From: Pseudomonas abietaniphila
GTDB lineage: Bacteria > Pseudomonadota > Gammaproteobacteria > Pseudomonadales > Pseudomonadaceae
NCBI RefSeq assembly: GCF_900100795.1
Contig: NZ_FNCO01000010.1
Coordinates: 186,001-250,000, forward strand
Length of the DNA stretch: 64,000 nt
Direction of reading: 5' to 3'
Shown one piece after another: positions 55,533 to 63,552 of this stretch (within the stretch, counting starts at the first letter, position 1; every line of letters begins with the position of its first letter). Below the pieces are notes generated by a model. It had not been told where the DNA came from. It did no database searches and saw nothing but the letters and a program-made list of their open reading frames with translations. Made by a program: the position numbers and the translations under genes.

Positions 55533-56453
55533 ATGAGCAGAGCGATCCCGTTGATTGCCCTTCGCACCTTCGTCGAGGTGTGCAAGGTCGGCAGTATGAA
55601 ACGCGCCGCGGACCATCTGTGCGTTTCCCCGGCCGCCATCAGTCAGCAGATCAAAGGCCTGGAAGACCAGATCGGCAAGCGCCTGTTCGAGCGCGACGCC
55701 AAGGGCATTCAGCTCACGGCCAGCGGCCGCAGCCTGTTCGACGAACTGTCAGACACCTTCGACGTCATCGAAAAAGCCTGGTCGGGTGCAGCCCTTAAAC
55801 AACCTCGGCAAACCCGGCTGGTCATTGGCACGACGTCCACCATCGCCAGTTCCTGGCTGATCCCCGCGCTGAGCGACTTCAAAGAACGCTGCCCCACCAT
55901 CGAAATTTCGATCCAGATCTGCAACGGCCTTTCGGACCTCAAGCATGGCCATGTGGATATCTCCATCCAGCGAGAAATGGCCAGCAGCCCGGACAACCAC
56001 GCCACCCGCTTATGGTCCTCTTACCTGATCCCGGTTTGCAGCCCGAACCTGCTCACCAAACAACGCACGATCGAAAGCCCGCAGGATTGCCTGACTTATC
56101 CACTGCTGCAGGACACCGAACGCAATTACTGGAAGGTGTGGATGAACGCCTTCGGGGTGGGCAATCGCAAAATGATTCAGGGCTCCAGCTACGGCGACGA
56201 GTCCCTGTTGATAAGTGCCGCATGCGCCGGCCAGGGCATTGCGCTGGTCAACAACGTCTTCGCCTCCGAAGCCCTGCAATCCAAACGCCTGGTGCAGGTC
56301 ACCAACGCGACGTCAGAATTGAAATTCGATTATTTCGTGTACTGCGCCAAGGAGCGGCGCGAGGAATGGGCGATTGTGGAATTCATGAAGTGGGCGGTGC
56401 AACAGGCGGGTAAATCGGAAGGCAAACGCGTGACCGCCATGCATGCGGCTTGA
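55533..56453 (+). CDS. Second LysR-family regulator (GcvA-like)
   Basis: A 306-residue LysR-type protein with HTH ALRTFVEVCKVGSMKRAADHLCVSPAAISQQIKGLE and an effector domain (TRLVIGTTSTIASSWLIPALSDF; GHVDISIQREMAS). It is related in type to the LysR at 53353 but clearly different in sequence. GGAG lies 9 bases before the ATG at 55533. It lies on the same strand as the EamA gene, 190 bases downstream, and may form part of the same control circuit. Target and ligand are unknown. Confidence 0.88.
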   Translation: MSRAIPLIALRTFVEVCKVGSMKRAADHLCVSPAAISQQIKGLEDQIGKRLFERDAKGIQLTASGRSLFDELSDTFDVIEKAWSGAALKQPRQTRLVIGTTSTIASSWLIPALSDFKERCPTIEISIQICNGLSDLKHGHVDISIQREMASSPDNHATRLWSSYLIPVCSPNLLTKQRTIESPQDCLTYPLLQDTERNYWKVWMNAFGVGNRKMIQGSSYGDESLLISAACAGQGIALVNNVFASEALQSKRLVQVTNATSELKFDYFVYCAKERREEWAIVEFMKWAVQQAGKSEGKRVTAMHAA

Positions 56454-56591
56454 TCAGGTCCACGTTATCAACAGGTGTGAAAGACATATCCACTTGAAAC
56501 GGCGTTTAACAGCGCTTGAGGATAAGCGCCTGTGCCCGGTGATCGCCAGTATCCTCACATCTCTGAAATTCATGCGCTCACGCACCACTAG

Positions 56592-56606
56592 TAGACCGAT
56601 CGGCTA
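56592..56606. promoter_or_regulatory. TetR operator 1 (before the tetR gene)
   Basis: TAGACCGATCGGCTA is an imperfect palindrome of the same shape as the two operators downstream (57392, 58248). It abuts the SD (AGGAGG) of the TetR-family gene, where binding would repress that gene. Confidence 0.65.
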
Positions 56607-56625
56607 GGAGGTATGCTTCTCGCCC

Positions 56626-57240
56626 ATGACTACTTCTACTGCACGTTCTTCTGCCCGCGGGACATCTGATGTCCGTCAGGGAATCCTCGATGTCGGCCAA
56701 CGAATCATGGCCGCCAAAGGCTATTCCGCGGTCGGCCTGAACGAAATTCTCGCTGCTGCGGGTGTTCCCAAGGGTTCGTTCTACCACTACTTCGGGTCCA
56801 AGGACGCGTTCGGTGAGGCGTTGCTCGAGGACTACTTCGAGGGCTACCTGGCCGACATCGACCGGGTCCTGGCCGAGCCGGGCCTTACGATGGGTGAACG
56901 CCTGATGAACTACTGGCGCATCTGGCAGGACACGCAATCGTTCCACGACTGCCAGGGCAAATGCCTTGCGGTGAAGCTGGGCGTCGAGGTGGCTGATCTG
57001 TCCGAGCCGATGCGCGCCGTGCTCAAGCGCGGCACTTCGGGCATCACGGATCGCCTGGCCAGCGCGATCGAAGCGGGTAACGCCGACGGCTCGCTGCCAG
57101 AGTGCGGCGATCCCCATGCCGTTGCACAGAGCCTGTACCAGCTCTGGGTAGGCGCCAGCGTGATGGTCAAGATCGAAAAAAGTCCTGCGCCCTTCCAAAT
57201 GGCGATGGCGACGACCCGGGTCATCCTTCGTCTGCCCTGA
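56626..57240 (+). CDS. TetR/AcrR-family regulator (NemR-like)
   Basis: A 204-residue TetR-type repressor. The HTH spans MAAKGYSAVGLNEILAAAGVPKGSFYHYFGSKDAF. The ligand domain has a Cys pair C109/C113 in HDCQGKCLAVKLG, placed like the redox-sensing cysteines of NemR, which responds to electrophiles and reactive chlorine. Three near-identical palindromes lie before this gene, the alpha/beta hydrolase and the DJ-1 gene, so those three units form its likely regulon. An ene-reductase gene of NemA type lies 2.5 kb away, but no such operator was seen before it. Confidence 0.9.
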   Translation: MTTSTARSSARGTSDVRQGILDVGQRIMAAKGYSAVGLNEILAAAGVPKGSFYHYFGSKDAFGEALLEDYFEGYLADIDRVLAEPGLTMGERLMNYWRIWQDTQSFHDCQGKCLAVKLGVEVADLSEPMRAVLKRGTSGITDRLASAIEAGNADGSLPECGDPHAVAQSLYQLWVGASVMVKIEKSPAPFQMAMATTRVILRLP

Positions 57241-57391
57241 CGCACACCCGCTCTCGGCGCTTCGGCGCCGATGTCTTCTCCGGTAAACCCCACACGTTGT
57301 GCACCGCTACAGGTCGGCATCCGGCCTGTGCAGTTCCCTTCCCAATTAAACCCTTTGAAAAACCGGTCCTGGAAATAATTGAAAACTTCAC

Positions 57392-57406
57392 TAGACGACT
57401 GGTCTA
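57392..57406. promoter_or_regulatory. TetR operator 2 (before the hydrolase gene)
   Basis: TAGACGACTGGTCTA has perfect 5-base arms (TAGAC/GTCTA). The identical 15-mer occurs at 58248-58262. It lies about 50 bases before the hydrolase ATG. Confidence 0.8.
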
Positions 57407-57454
57407 CTCTTGATTAAGGTGTACCCACATTAACCCGCCACAAGGACTGAAGTG

Positions 57455-58228
57455 ATGAGAACCAAAACCACAATCGCTGCGCTCGTGTCCGCGCTGACAC
57501 TGGCCACTTTCGTCGGCGTGGCGAACGCCCAGGAGCGTCCAGCCCCTGCCCTGACGGCCAAAACGGTGGTGCTTGTGCATGGCGCCTTCGCCGACGGTTC
57601 CTCTTGGAACAAGGTGATTCCACTACTCCAGAAAGCCGGCCTGAACGTGGTCGCCGTGCAGAACTCTCTGGATTCGCTGGATGGCGACGTTGCCGTGACC
57701 AACCGGGCCATCGCAGCGGCTCAAGGGCCTGTGGTTCTGGTCGGCCATTCCTGGGCGGGCGCTGTGATCAGCGATGCAAATGTCGACGAGAAGGTCAAAT
57801 CTCTGGTTTACGTCGCCGCCTACGCTCCGGATGACGGCCAATCCGTTTTCGATTCGGTGAAAGGCTACCCCGAGATGCCAGGACAAGCGTCCTTCGTGAA
57901 AGACGCCGATGGCTACGTGAAAGTGAGCGACGCAGGCGTTGCCAAATTCTTTGCCCCGGACCTGCCCCGCGCTGAACAGAAACTGGTCGCTGCGACCCAG
58001 GGCGCCCTGAACATCAAGGCCCTGAGTCAGCCCGTTCCTCACGCCGCATGGCACAAGGTTCCGTCGTTCGTGGTTATCGCGGGCAAGGACCAGATCATTT
58101 CGCCACAACAGCAACGAGACCAGGCAAAACGCTTGCACGCGACTACAGTTGAAGTGCCGTCGAGCCACGTTGCCATGCTGGCTTACCCGAAGGCGGTCGC
58201 GGATTTGATCATCAAAGCCGCCCAATGA
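57455..58228 (+). CDS. Secreted alpha/beta hydrolase
   Basis: A 257-residue alpha/beta hydrolase with a signal peptide (residues 1-25, ending GVANA before QERPA). The oxyanion-hole region VVLVHGAFADGSSW (38-51), nucleophile elbow GHSWAG (97-102, Ser99), acid in IAGKDQIIS and His in SSHVAML form a complete triad. It looks like an EstC-type esterase; substrate is unknown. AGGA lies about 8 bases before ATG 57455. A TetR operator precedes it, so it is probably induced with the DJ-1 gene by electrophile or oxidant stress. Confidence 0.88.
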   Translation: MRTKTTIAALVSALTLATFVGVANAQERPAPALTAKTVVLVHGAFADGSSWNKVIPLLQKAGLNVVAVQNSLDSLDGDVAVTNRAIAAAQGPVVLVGHSWAGAVISDANVDEKVKSLVYVAAYAPDDGQSVFDSVKGYPEMPGQASFVKDADGYVKVSDAGVAKFFAPDLPRAEQKLVAATQGALNIKALSQPVPHAAWHKVPSFVVIAGKDQIISPQQQRDQAKRLHATTVEVPSSHVAMLAYPKAVADLIIKAAQ

Positions 58229-58247
58229 TTTTGTTTTACCGAAACAT

Positions 58248-58262
58248 TAGACGACTGGTCTA
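58248..58262. promoter_or_regulatory. TetR operator 3 (before the DJ-1/PfpI gene)
   Basis: TAGACGACTGGTCTA is identical to the operator at 57392 and lies between the hydrolase stop and the DJ-1/PfpI start. Confidence 0.8.
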
Positions 58263-58343
58263 CTTAATGGCCTGACGCACAGCTTCAACGCTCTAACCTA
58301 GCGCTAACGCCACCTTTAACTTCGATAGAAAAGGATATATCCG

Positions 58344-59024
58344 ATGAAAGTTCTGATGGTTCTGACCTCCCATGACACGCTTGGCAACACTGGCCGTCCT
58401 ACCGGCTTCTGGCTGGAAGAGCTCGCGGCGCCCTACTACGCATTCAGCGATATCAACGCCGAAATCGTTCTAGCCTCGCCAAAGGGCGGCAAACCGCCCC
58501 TCGATCCAAAAAGCAATGAACCGGATTTCCAGACCGAGCTGACCCGTCGCTTTGAAGCCGACCCTGCGGCCACCGCACAACTGGCCAACACCGTGCGCCT
58601 GGACAGCGTGTCGCAAGCGGACTTCGATGCAGTGTTCTACCCGGGCGGCCATGGTCCTCTGTGGGATCTGGCCGAAGACAAGCACTCCATCCAGCTCATT
58701 GAGTCGTTCATCGCAGCAGGCAAACCCGTCGCCGTTGTCTGCCACGCCCCTGGCGTTCTGCGCCACGTCAAGAACGCTGACGGTTCGCCGCTGGTTCAAG
58801 GCAAGAAAGTCACCGGTTTCGCCAACAGCGAAGAAGAAGCGGTCGGCTTGACCAACGTGGTGCCCTTCCTGGTTGAAGACGTGCTGAAAACCCTGGGCGG
58901 CATCTACTCGAAAGGCCCGGATTGGGGTCCTTACGTGGTCAATGACGGTCTGCTGATCACCGGGCAGAACCCCGCTTCCTCCGGACCTGCGGCAGCATCC
59001 CTGATCGCTGAACTGAACAAGTAA
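58344..59024 (+). CDS. DJ-1/PfpI family protein (type 1 glutamine amidotransferase-like)
   Basis: A 226-residue protein of the Hsp31-like branch. It shows the family start GFWLEELAAPYYAF with the acidic residues near 25-26, DAVFYPGGHGPLWDLAED, and the nucleophile elbow AVVCHAPG with C133. A His follows the Cys, as in glutathione-independent glyoxalases (glyoxalase III), so methylglyoxal detoxification is likely. AAAGGATAT precedes the ATG. It is the third member of the TetR-controlled group and has its own operator. A terminator follows about 100 bases downstream. Confidence 0.88.
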   Translation: MKVLMVLTSHDTLGNTGRPTGFWLEELAAPYYAFSDINAEIVLASPKGGKPPLDPKSNEPDFQTELTRRFEADPAATAQLANTVRLDSVSQADFDAVFYPGGHGPLWDLAEDKHSIQLIESFIAAGKPVAVVCHAPGVLRHVKNADGSPLVQGKKVTGFANSEEEAVGLTNVVPFLVEDVLKTLGGIYSKGPDWGPYVVNDGLLITGQNPASSGPAAASLIAELNK

Positions 59025-59127
59025 GCGGTCCGAGCGCTGGCCGACGCGGGAGGTGTATACACCTCCCTCCACACACTGCTGCCGCGAGATCAATGCCATG
59101 AACTGGTAATCCCTGAATACTTCCCCA

Positions 59128-59152
59128 AGCCCGACTCTATGTCGGGCTTTGT
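59128..59152 (+). terminator. Intrinsic terminator of the DJ-1 gene
   Basis: AGCCCGAC (59128-59135) pairs with GTCGGGCT (59141-59148) around TCTAT, followed by TTGTCGTTT. Confidence 0.82.
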
Positions 59153-59724
59153 CGTTTCCGGGCTCATGACATGACAACTTGAAACGCGTCAGGCACGAGA
59201 GCCTGTGCGCAGCTCATTGAGCGACCGCTCCTCCTTTGCCCGTTGTCTACCCGCGCCAAAGGCTTTTTCTGGCATGAGCCAAGTCGCGATGACAGCGTCG
59301 CAGTCAATAAGCCCGTCGAATGTGAACGTCCTCGCGCGCAGGCTCACGCTTGCAAGTCTGTGATCCTCTGGGCACTCCATCTCATTAAGCAGGAGCCTCC
59401 CCTGCCGTTGCTGCCCTCGGGCAACGCGTTCAACCGAGTCCCCGTTAGAGGTGAAGCGCACGTAGGCAGGCGCATCCGGGATAAGCGCGCTGCGCAAGAG
59501 CTTCACGCCAGGACGGCCGGTAACTGCACCGACGTATCAGAGGTTGAAATCAAACGCCGGCAAGGTATCGCCCGCGACAACGACGGCTTATCAACAGATG
59601 TCCGGGTATCCATCTAATACCTGCGCAGGAGGCGCTGGAGCAGTAGGTTGCCGTGGATCACAAGCATGCACGGTGCTTTCTTCAGGAGGTGATGGTCGGC
59701 GGGAGAAGGGTTTACAGGGAGCAT
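59153..59724. other. Stretch without a recognisable gene
   Basis: Open frames exist on both strands, such as 59189-59506 on the minus strand (105 codons) and 59243-59617 on the plus strand. They overlap each other, lack good SDs and match nothing I recognise. A remnant of a mobile or lost gene is possible. No repeats or regulatory palindromes stood out. Confidence 0.4.
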
Positions 59725-59752
59725 GAAAGAGCCGTCGCATGGGCGACGGCTT
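59725..59752 (-). terminator. Probable terminator of the ene-reductase operon
   Basis: AGCCGTCGC (59730-59738) pairs with GCGACGGCT (59743-59751) around a 4-base loop. On the minus strand it is followed by CTTTC, a short T-tail. Confidence 0.6.
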
Positions 59753-59786
59753 GGGATGGAGCGCGGATTAACGAGGGGATGCGACG

Positions 59787-60881
59787 TCAGCCCATTGCCG
59801 GCCAGTCTGAATAACCCGTGGCGTCGCCGCCGTACCAATAGGCCTTTGGCGCTTCCGCCAGCGGCGCTCCGCTGGCCAGGCGGTAGATCAGGTCAGGGTT
59901 GGCAATGAAGGGACGACCAATGCTGAACAAATCAGCATCCCCCGCTGCCAGCGTCTGTTCGGCCAGATCCAGCGTGTACTGGTTGTTGGCGATATACGCG
60001 CCGCTGAAACGCTGCCGCAGTTCGGCAAAGTTGACGCCATTGACCTCTTCGCGGCTTAGCTGAGTGACGCCCTCAATCTCATGGATGTACAGCAGCCCGA
60101 GGTCCGATAGCGCGGCAACATAGGCACCAAAGGTGGCCATGGTGTTGCTGTCCAGCGGCGTTTCGCCAGGCGTAGTGGTCACCGGAGAGATGCGGATACC
60201 AACGCGGTCGGCACCCCACACGTCAATCACAGCCTTGACCACCTCCAAAGGAAAGCGCAGGCGGTTTTCCAGCGAGCCGCCATAACGGTCTGTTCGAAGG
60301 TTGGTGCTGTCACGCACGAACTGCTCGAGCAAATAGTTGTTCGCCGAATGCACCTCCACACCGTCAAAGCCGGCCACTTTGGCGTTTTCAGCGGCCCGGC
60401 GATAATCCTCGACGATCAGCGGGATTTCATCGGTTTCCAGTGCCCGGGGCGTGACGAAATCCTTCATGCCTTCATGCACCCGGATCTGCCCGTGAGGCTT
60501 GATCGCCGATGGCGCAACGGGAAGGCTGCCGTCGTGCATATCAGGGTGCGACATGCGTCCGGTGTGCCAGAGCTGCAGGAAGATCTTGCCGTCCTGACGA
60601 TGGACCGCCTCGGTCACACGCTTCCACGCAGCGATCTGCGCTTCGGTCCAGATCCCGGGGGTTCGCGTGTAGCCTCGGGCCTGGGCCGAAATATTGGTCG
60701 CTTCCGTCACAATCAGCCCGGTGCTTGCCCGCTGGGCGTAATAGTCGGCGACGTAGTCGGGTTGAACACCGGCATCGTCCGCGCGGCTGCGGGTCATCGG
60801 CGCCATCACAATGCGGTTCTTCAGTTGCAGTCCGCCCAGTTTGACGGGCTGCAGGACAGGGCTTGCGAAACGATCACTCAT
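59787..60881 (-). CDS. Old yellow enzyme family ene-reductase (NemA-like)
   Basis: A 364-residue FMN-dependent alkene reductase that reduces activated C=C bonds and N-ethylmaleimide or nitro compounds with NADPH. Landmarks are LKNRIVMAPMTRSRA, LQLWHTGRMSHPDM, the substrate-anchoring His/Asn pair in VEVHSANNYLLEQF (usually HGAN, here HSAN), RTDRYGGSLENR and ADLFSIGRPFIANPDL. It starts 39 bases downstream of the aldehyde dehydrogenase on the same strand, so the two form an operon for reactive carbonyl or enal removal. Confidence 0.92.
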   Translation of the reverse strand: MSDRFASPVLQPVKLGGLQLKNRIVMAPMTRSRADDAGVQPDYVADYYAQRASTGLIVTEATNISAQARGYTRTPGIWTEAQIAAWKRVTEAVHRQDGKIFLQLWHTGRMSHPDMHDGSLPVAPSAIKPHGQIRVHEGMKDFVTPRALETDEIPLIVEDYRRAAENAKVAGFDGVEVHSANNYLLEQFVRDSTNLRTDRYGGSLENRLRFPLEVVKAVIDVWGADRVGIRISPVTTTPGETPLDSNTMATFGAYVAALSDLGLLYIHEIEGVTQLSREEVNGVNFAELRQRFSGAYIANNQYTLDLAEQTLAAGDADLFSIGRPFIANPDLIYRLASGAPLAEAPKAYWYGGDATGYSDWPAMG

Positions 60882-60920
60882 GATTTTTCTCTCTGCAATT
60901 CAGGCACGTTATGGAGGTGT

Positions 60921-62330
60921 TCAATCGATGCTCTTGGCCCAGACGGCCTGCGCATTGGTGAATTCCCGCAAGCCGAAATGCGAGAGCTCGCGACCGTAAC
61001 CGCTCTTCTTCACACCACCCACCGGAATACGCGCGTTGGTTGCAGGGAAGCCATTGATGAAGACCCCACCCGTTTCCAGGCGACGGGCGATGCGTTGTGC
61101 GCGATCCATGTCCTGGGTCCACAGGCTGCCACCCAAACCGTAATCACTGGTGTTGGTCAGAACGATGGCGTGCTCGGCATTGTTGGCAACGGTAATCGCT
61201 GCGACGGGGCCGAACGTTTCTTCATCGAACGCGGCCATGCCAGGCTGGACGTCGGCCAGCACCGTTGGCTCGTAGAAATTGCCTGGACCTTCAATCTTCT
61301 TGCCACCGAGCAGCAACGTTGCGCCAGCGGCAAGGGTGCGCTGTACCTGACCGTCGAGCTCATCGCGCAAATCGCCGCGAGCCATTGGCCCGACATTGTT
61401 GGCGCTGTCCAGCGGGTTACCGACGTTCAGCTGCTTCACCGCCGCGACAAACTTGCGGGTGAACTCCTCGGCAATTGGCTGCTCGACAATGAAGCGCTTG
61501 GCCGCCAGACAGACCTGTCCGGCGTTCTGAAAGCGCGCTTCAACCGCAGCCTTCACCGCCAGGTCGATATTGGCGTCGGCCAGCACGATAAAGGCATCGG
61601 AGCCGCCCAGTTCCAGAAGACTCTTTTTCAGCGCCTTGCCCGCCGTCGCCGCGACGGCCGAACCGGCGCGCATGCTGCCCGTCAGCGTCACACCGGCGAT
61701 GCGAGGGTCTTCAATGGTACGAGCAACGGTATCGTTATCCGCGATCAGGTTGGCGAACAGACCTTTGGGAAAGCCCGCGGCCTCATAGGCATCCTGCAGG
61801 GCGTAGGCCGAGCCCATGACGTTCGGCGCATGCTTGAGCATGAAGCCGTTACCCGACAGCATGATCGGCCCTGATGCGCGAATCACCTGCCACAGCGGGA
61901 AGTTCCACGGCATCACCGCCAGCACGGTGCCGATCGGCAAGAAGGAAACGTGAACCTCGTCGTCACCGTCTACGTTGACAGGCTCATCGGCCAGGATCGC
62001 CGGGCCGTTGTCGGCAATCCAGTCGATGGTCGCCGCACACTTCTCCACTTCAGCCCGCGCCGACACCAGGGTCTTGCCCATTTCAGCGGTGATCAGCGCA
62101 GCGATGATGTCCGAACGCTCGCGCAGGACAGCGGACAGACGACGGTAGGCGGTGACACGTTCGCGCATCGGCGTGGCACGCCACAAGCGGAAGGCAGCGG
62201 CGTTTACGTCCAGCAGTTGCTCGACTTCGCTCTGTGTCTGAAACGGGTAAGTCGCGATCAGTTCACCGGTCGCCGGGTTACGCGATGTGGCGAAGGCAGA
62301 GGGGGTCGAAGTTGCGTTCAGGTTAGTCAT
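60921..62330 (-). CDS. NAD(P)-dependent aldehyde dehydrogenase (succinate-semialdehyde type)
   Basis: A 469-residue aldehyde dehydrogenase that oxidises an aldehyde to its acid. It shows VMPWNFPLWQVIRAS, the catalytic Glu in LLELGGSDAF, the catalytic Cys in NAGQVCLAAKRF and the C-terminal FGLREFTN. The nearest match in type is the AldH/GabD-like succinate-semialdehyde group (start RNPATGELIATYPFQTQSEVE in part), but true substrate is not decided. GAGGTGA lies 5 bases before ATG 62330. It is co-transcribed with the ene-reductase and sits 96 bases after the XRE-family gene. Confidence 0.9.
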   Translation of the reverse strand: MTNLNATSTPSAFATSRNPATGELIATYPFQTQSEVEQLLDVNAAAFRLWRATPMRERVTAYRRLSAVLRERSDIIAALITAEMGKTLVSARAEVEKCAATIDWIADNGPAILADEPVNVDGDDEVHVSFLPIGTVLAVMPWNFPLWQVIRASGPIMLSGNGFMLKHAPNVMGSAYALQDAYEAAGFPKGLFANLIADNDTVARTIEDPRIAGVTLTGSMRAGSAVAATAGKALKKSLLELGGSDAFIVLADANIDLAVKAAVEARFQNAGQVCLAAKRFIVEQPIAEEFTRKFVAAVKQLNVGNPLDSANNVGPMARGDLRDELDGQVQRTLAAGATLLLGGKKIEGPGNFYEPTVLADVQPGMAAFDEETFGPVAAITVANNAEHAIVLTNTSDYGLGGSLWTQDMDRAQRIARRLETGGVFINGFPATNARIPVGGVKKSGYGRELSHFGLREFTNAQAVWAKSID

Positions 62331-62426
62331 CGGTATCACCTCGTTGGCGGTGGTGCAGCGCTGTTTGCGCTGCGATGACCGTCACTCTAGGTAAGCCCGA
62401 CAGGGCCAGGAAGGCGTGTTGTTATC

Positions 62427-63236
62427 CTATGACTGTGAGTCATAGGGAGTGTGTCGAGGGATGTATGTGACCAGCGAAAGATCCGGCCGGCCCTCTGGCG
62501 TCAGGGCCACGTAGGTGAAGTCGATGTAACCACTGACCGGATGCAGCAGTCGTTTTCGGCCTTCGTCGAAGCCTTTGACTTCCGTGTCCTGCCACCACTC
62601 GCGAAACTCCGGACTTAGCGCGGACAGCTCCTCGATCAGGCTGTCGAATGGCGCCTTGTCCTGAGCCAAGGCACGGGAAGCGCGAAAGGCGCTGATCATA
62701 CCCCGCGCCATCTGCTCCCAGTCCAGGATCACGGTCCGATAAGGGATGTACAGGAACAACAGGCGCAACGTATTGCGCTCATGAGGCTGCAGCGAACCGT
62801 AATCGACGAACAGATCGGCGATGGCATCGTTCCACGCCAGGATGTCGAGCCGAGCGTTACGCACGTAGGCCGGAATGGGATTGATCGCCCGCACGAGCAT
62901 TTCCAGCCCTGCGCTGACCCCGCCGCCGGTCTCGGCCTGAGGTGCCTCGAGTGAGGACAACGCAAACAGATGCGCAGACTCCACGCGATCAAGCTTGAGA
63001 ACTTTCGAAATACGCCGCAGCGCGTCGGGAGACGGCTGGATATCACGGCCCTGCTCAAGCCAGGTGTACCAACTGACACTGACCCCCGCCAGCACCGCCA
63101 CTTCCTCGCGGCGCAATCCCGGCGTACGCCTGGGTCCTTCGGGGAGGCCAAAATCCTTAGGCTCAAGGCGAGCACGTCGGCTGGAGAGAAACTTACCGAA
63201 CTCGCGTCGTTGTTCTACAGAAGGTCTGCTAGCCAT
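62427..63236 (-). CDS. XRE-family regulator with MmyB-like ligand domain
   Basis: A 269-residue regulator. The HTH (about residues 8-85) includes LPEGPRRTPGLRREEVAVLAGVSVSWYTWLEQGRDIQPS in part, a hallmark of this group. The MmyB-like PAS-fold domain (about 105-260) includes PAYVRNARLDILAWNDAIADLF and ends PVSGYIDFTYVALTPEGRPDLSLVTY in part. Such regulators often sit beside short-chain or aldehyde dehydrogenases and control them. It precedes the aldehyde dehydrogenase/ene-reductase operon on the same strand, which is its probable target. Ligand is unknown; MmyB-type domains bind fatty acids. Confidence 0.88.
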   Translation of the reverse strand: MASRPSVEQRREFGKFLSSRRARLEPKDFGLPEGPRRTPGLRREEVAVLAGVSVSWYTWLEQGRDIQPSPDALRRISKVLKLDRVESAHLFALSSLEAPQAETGGGVSAGLEMLVRAINPIPAYVRNARLDILAWNDAIADLFVDYGSLQPHERNTLRLLFLYIPYRTVILDWEQMARGMISAFRASRALAQDKAPFDSLIEELSALSPEFREWWQDTEVKGFDEGRKRLLHPVSGYIDFTYVALTPEGRPDLSLVTYIPRHTPYDSQS

Positions 63237-63359
63237 AACGCCCTCGGGGCCGAAGTTTCAATCGATCGTTCTGAAGGGTTCCGTTATAGCGCGTAAATTT
63301 GGGGGGAGAAACCGCTGGTGGCTTTTCTTGACGTGGGACTGGCTGTTGGACCGAACGTA

Positions 63360-63552
63360 AAAAGCTGTCGCCGATCGATTCATGGCCGACCGGCGACAGC
63401 TCTAGTTCCCAACTGAAATTTGAGAATTAAAGCTGTCGCAGAAGGACGTCGTTTTTCGCGGCGTCCAGCTCGTTTGCGAAATCTCGCAAAACTGTCGCAA
63501 CCTCCCAAAGAGCTGGTCACGCCGAACGCTCTAGAGAATTAAAACTGTCGCC
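63360..63552 (+). repeat. Four spaced direct repeats with core CTGTCGC, possible transposon end
   Basis: AAAGCTGTCGCC (63361), TTAAAGCTGTCGCA (about 63427), AAAACTGTCGCAA (63488) and TTAAAACTGTCGCC (about 63539) recur in one orientation at spacings of about 68, 60 and 53 bases. Two copies share GAGAATTAAA before the core. The first copy also pairs with an inverted copy GGCGACAGCT at 63392-63401. Arrays of this kind mark transposase binding sites at the ends of Tn7- or Tn402-like elements. No transposase is in the window. Confidence 0.5.

Noticed and set aside
59189..59506. Minus-strand 105-codon frame as a real gene
   Set aside because: No good SD, no recognisable domain, overlaps another frame of equal quality on the other strand.
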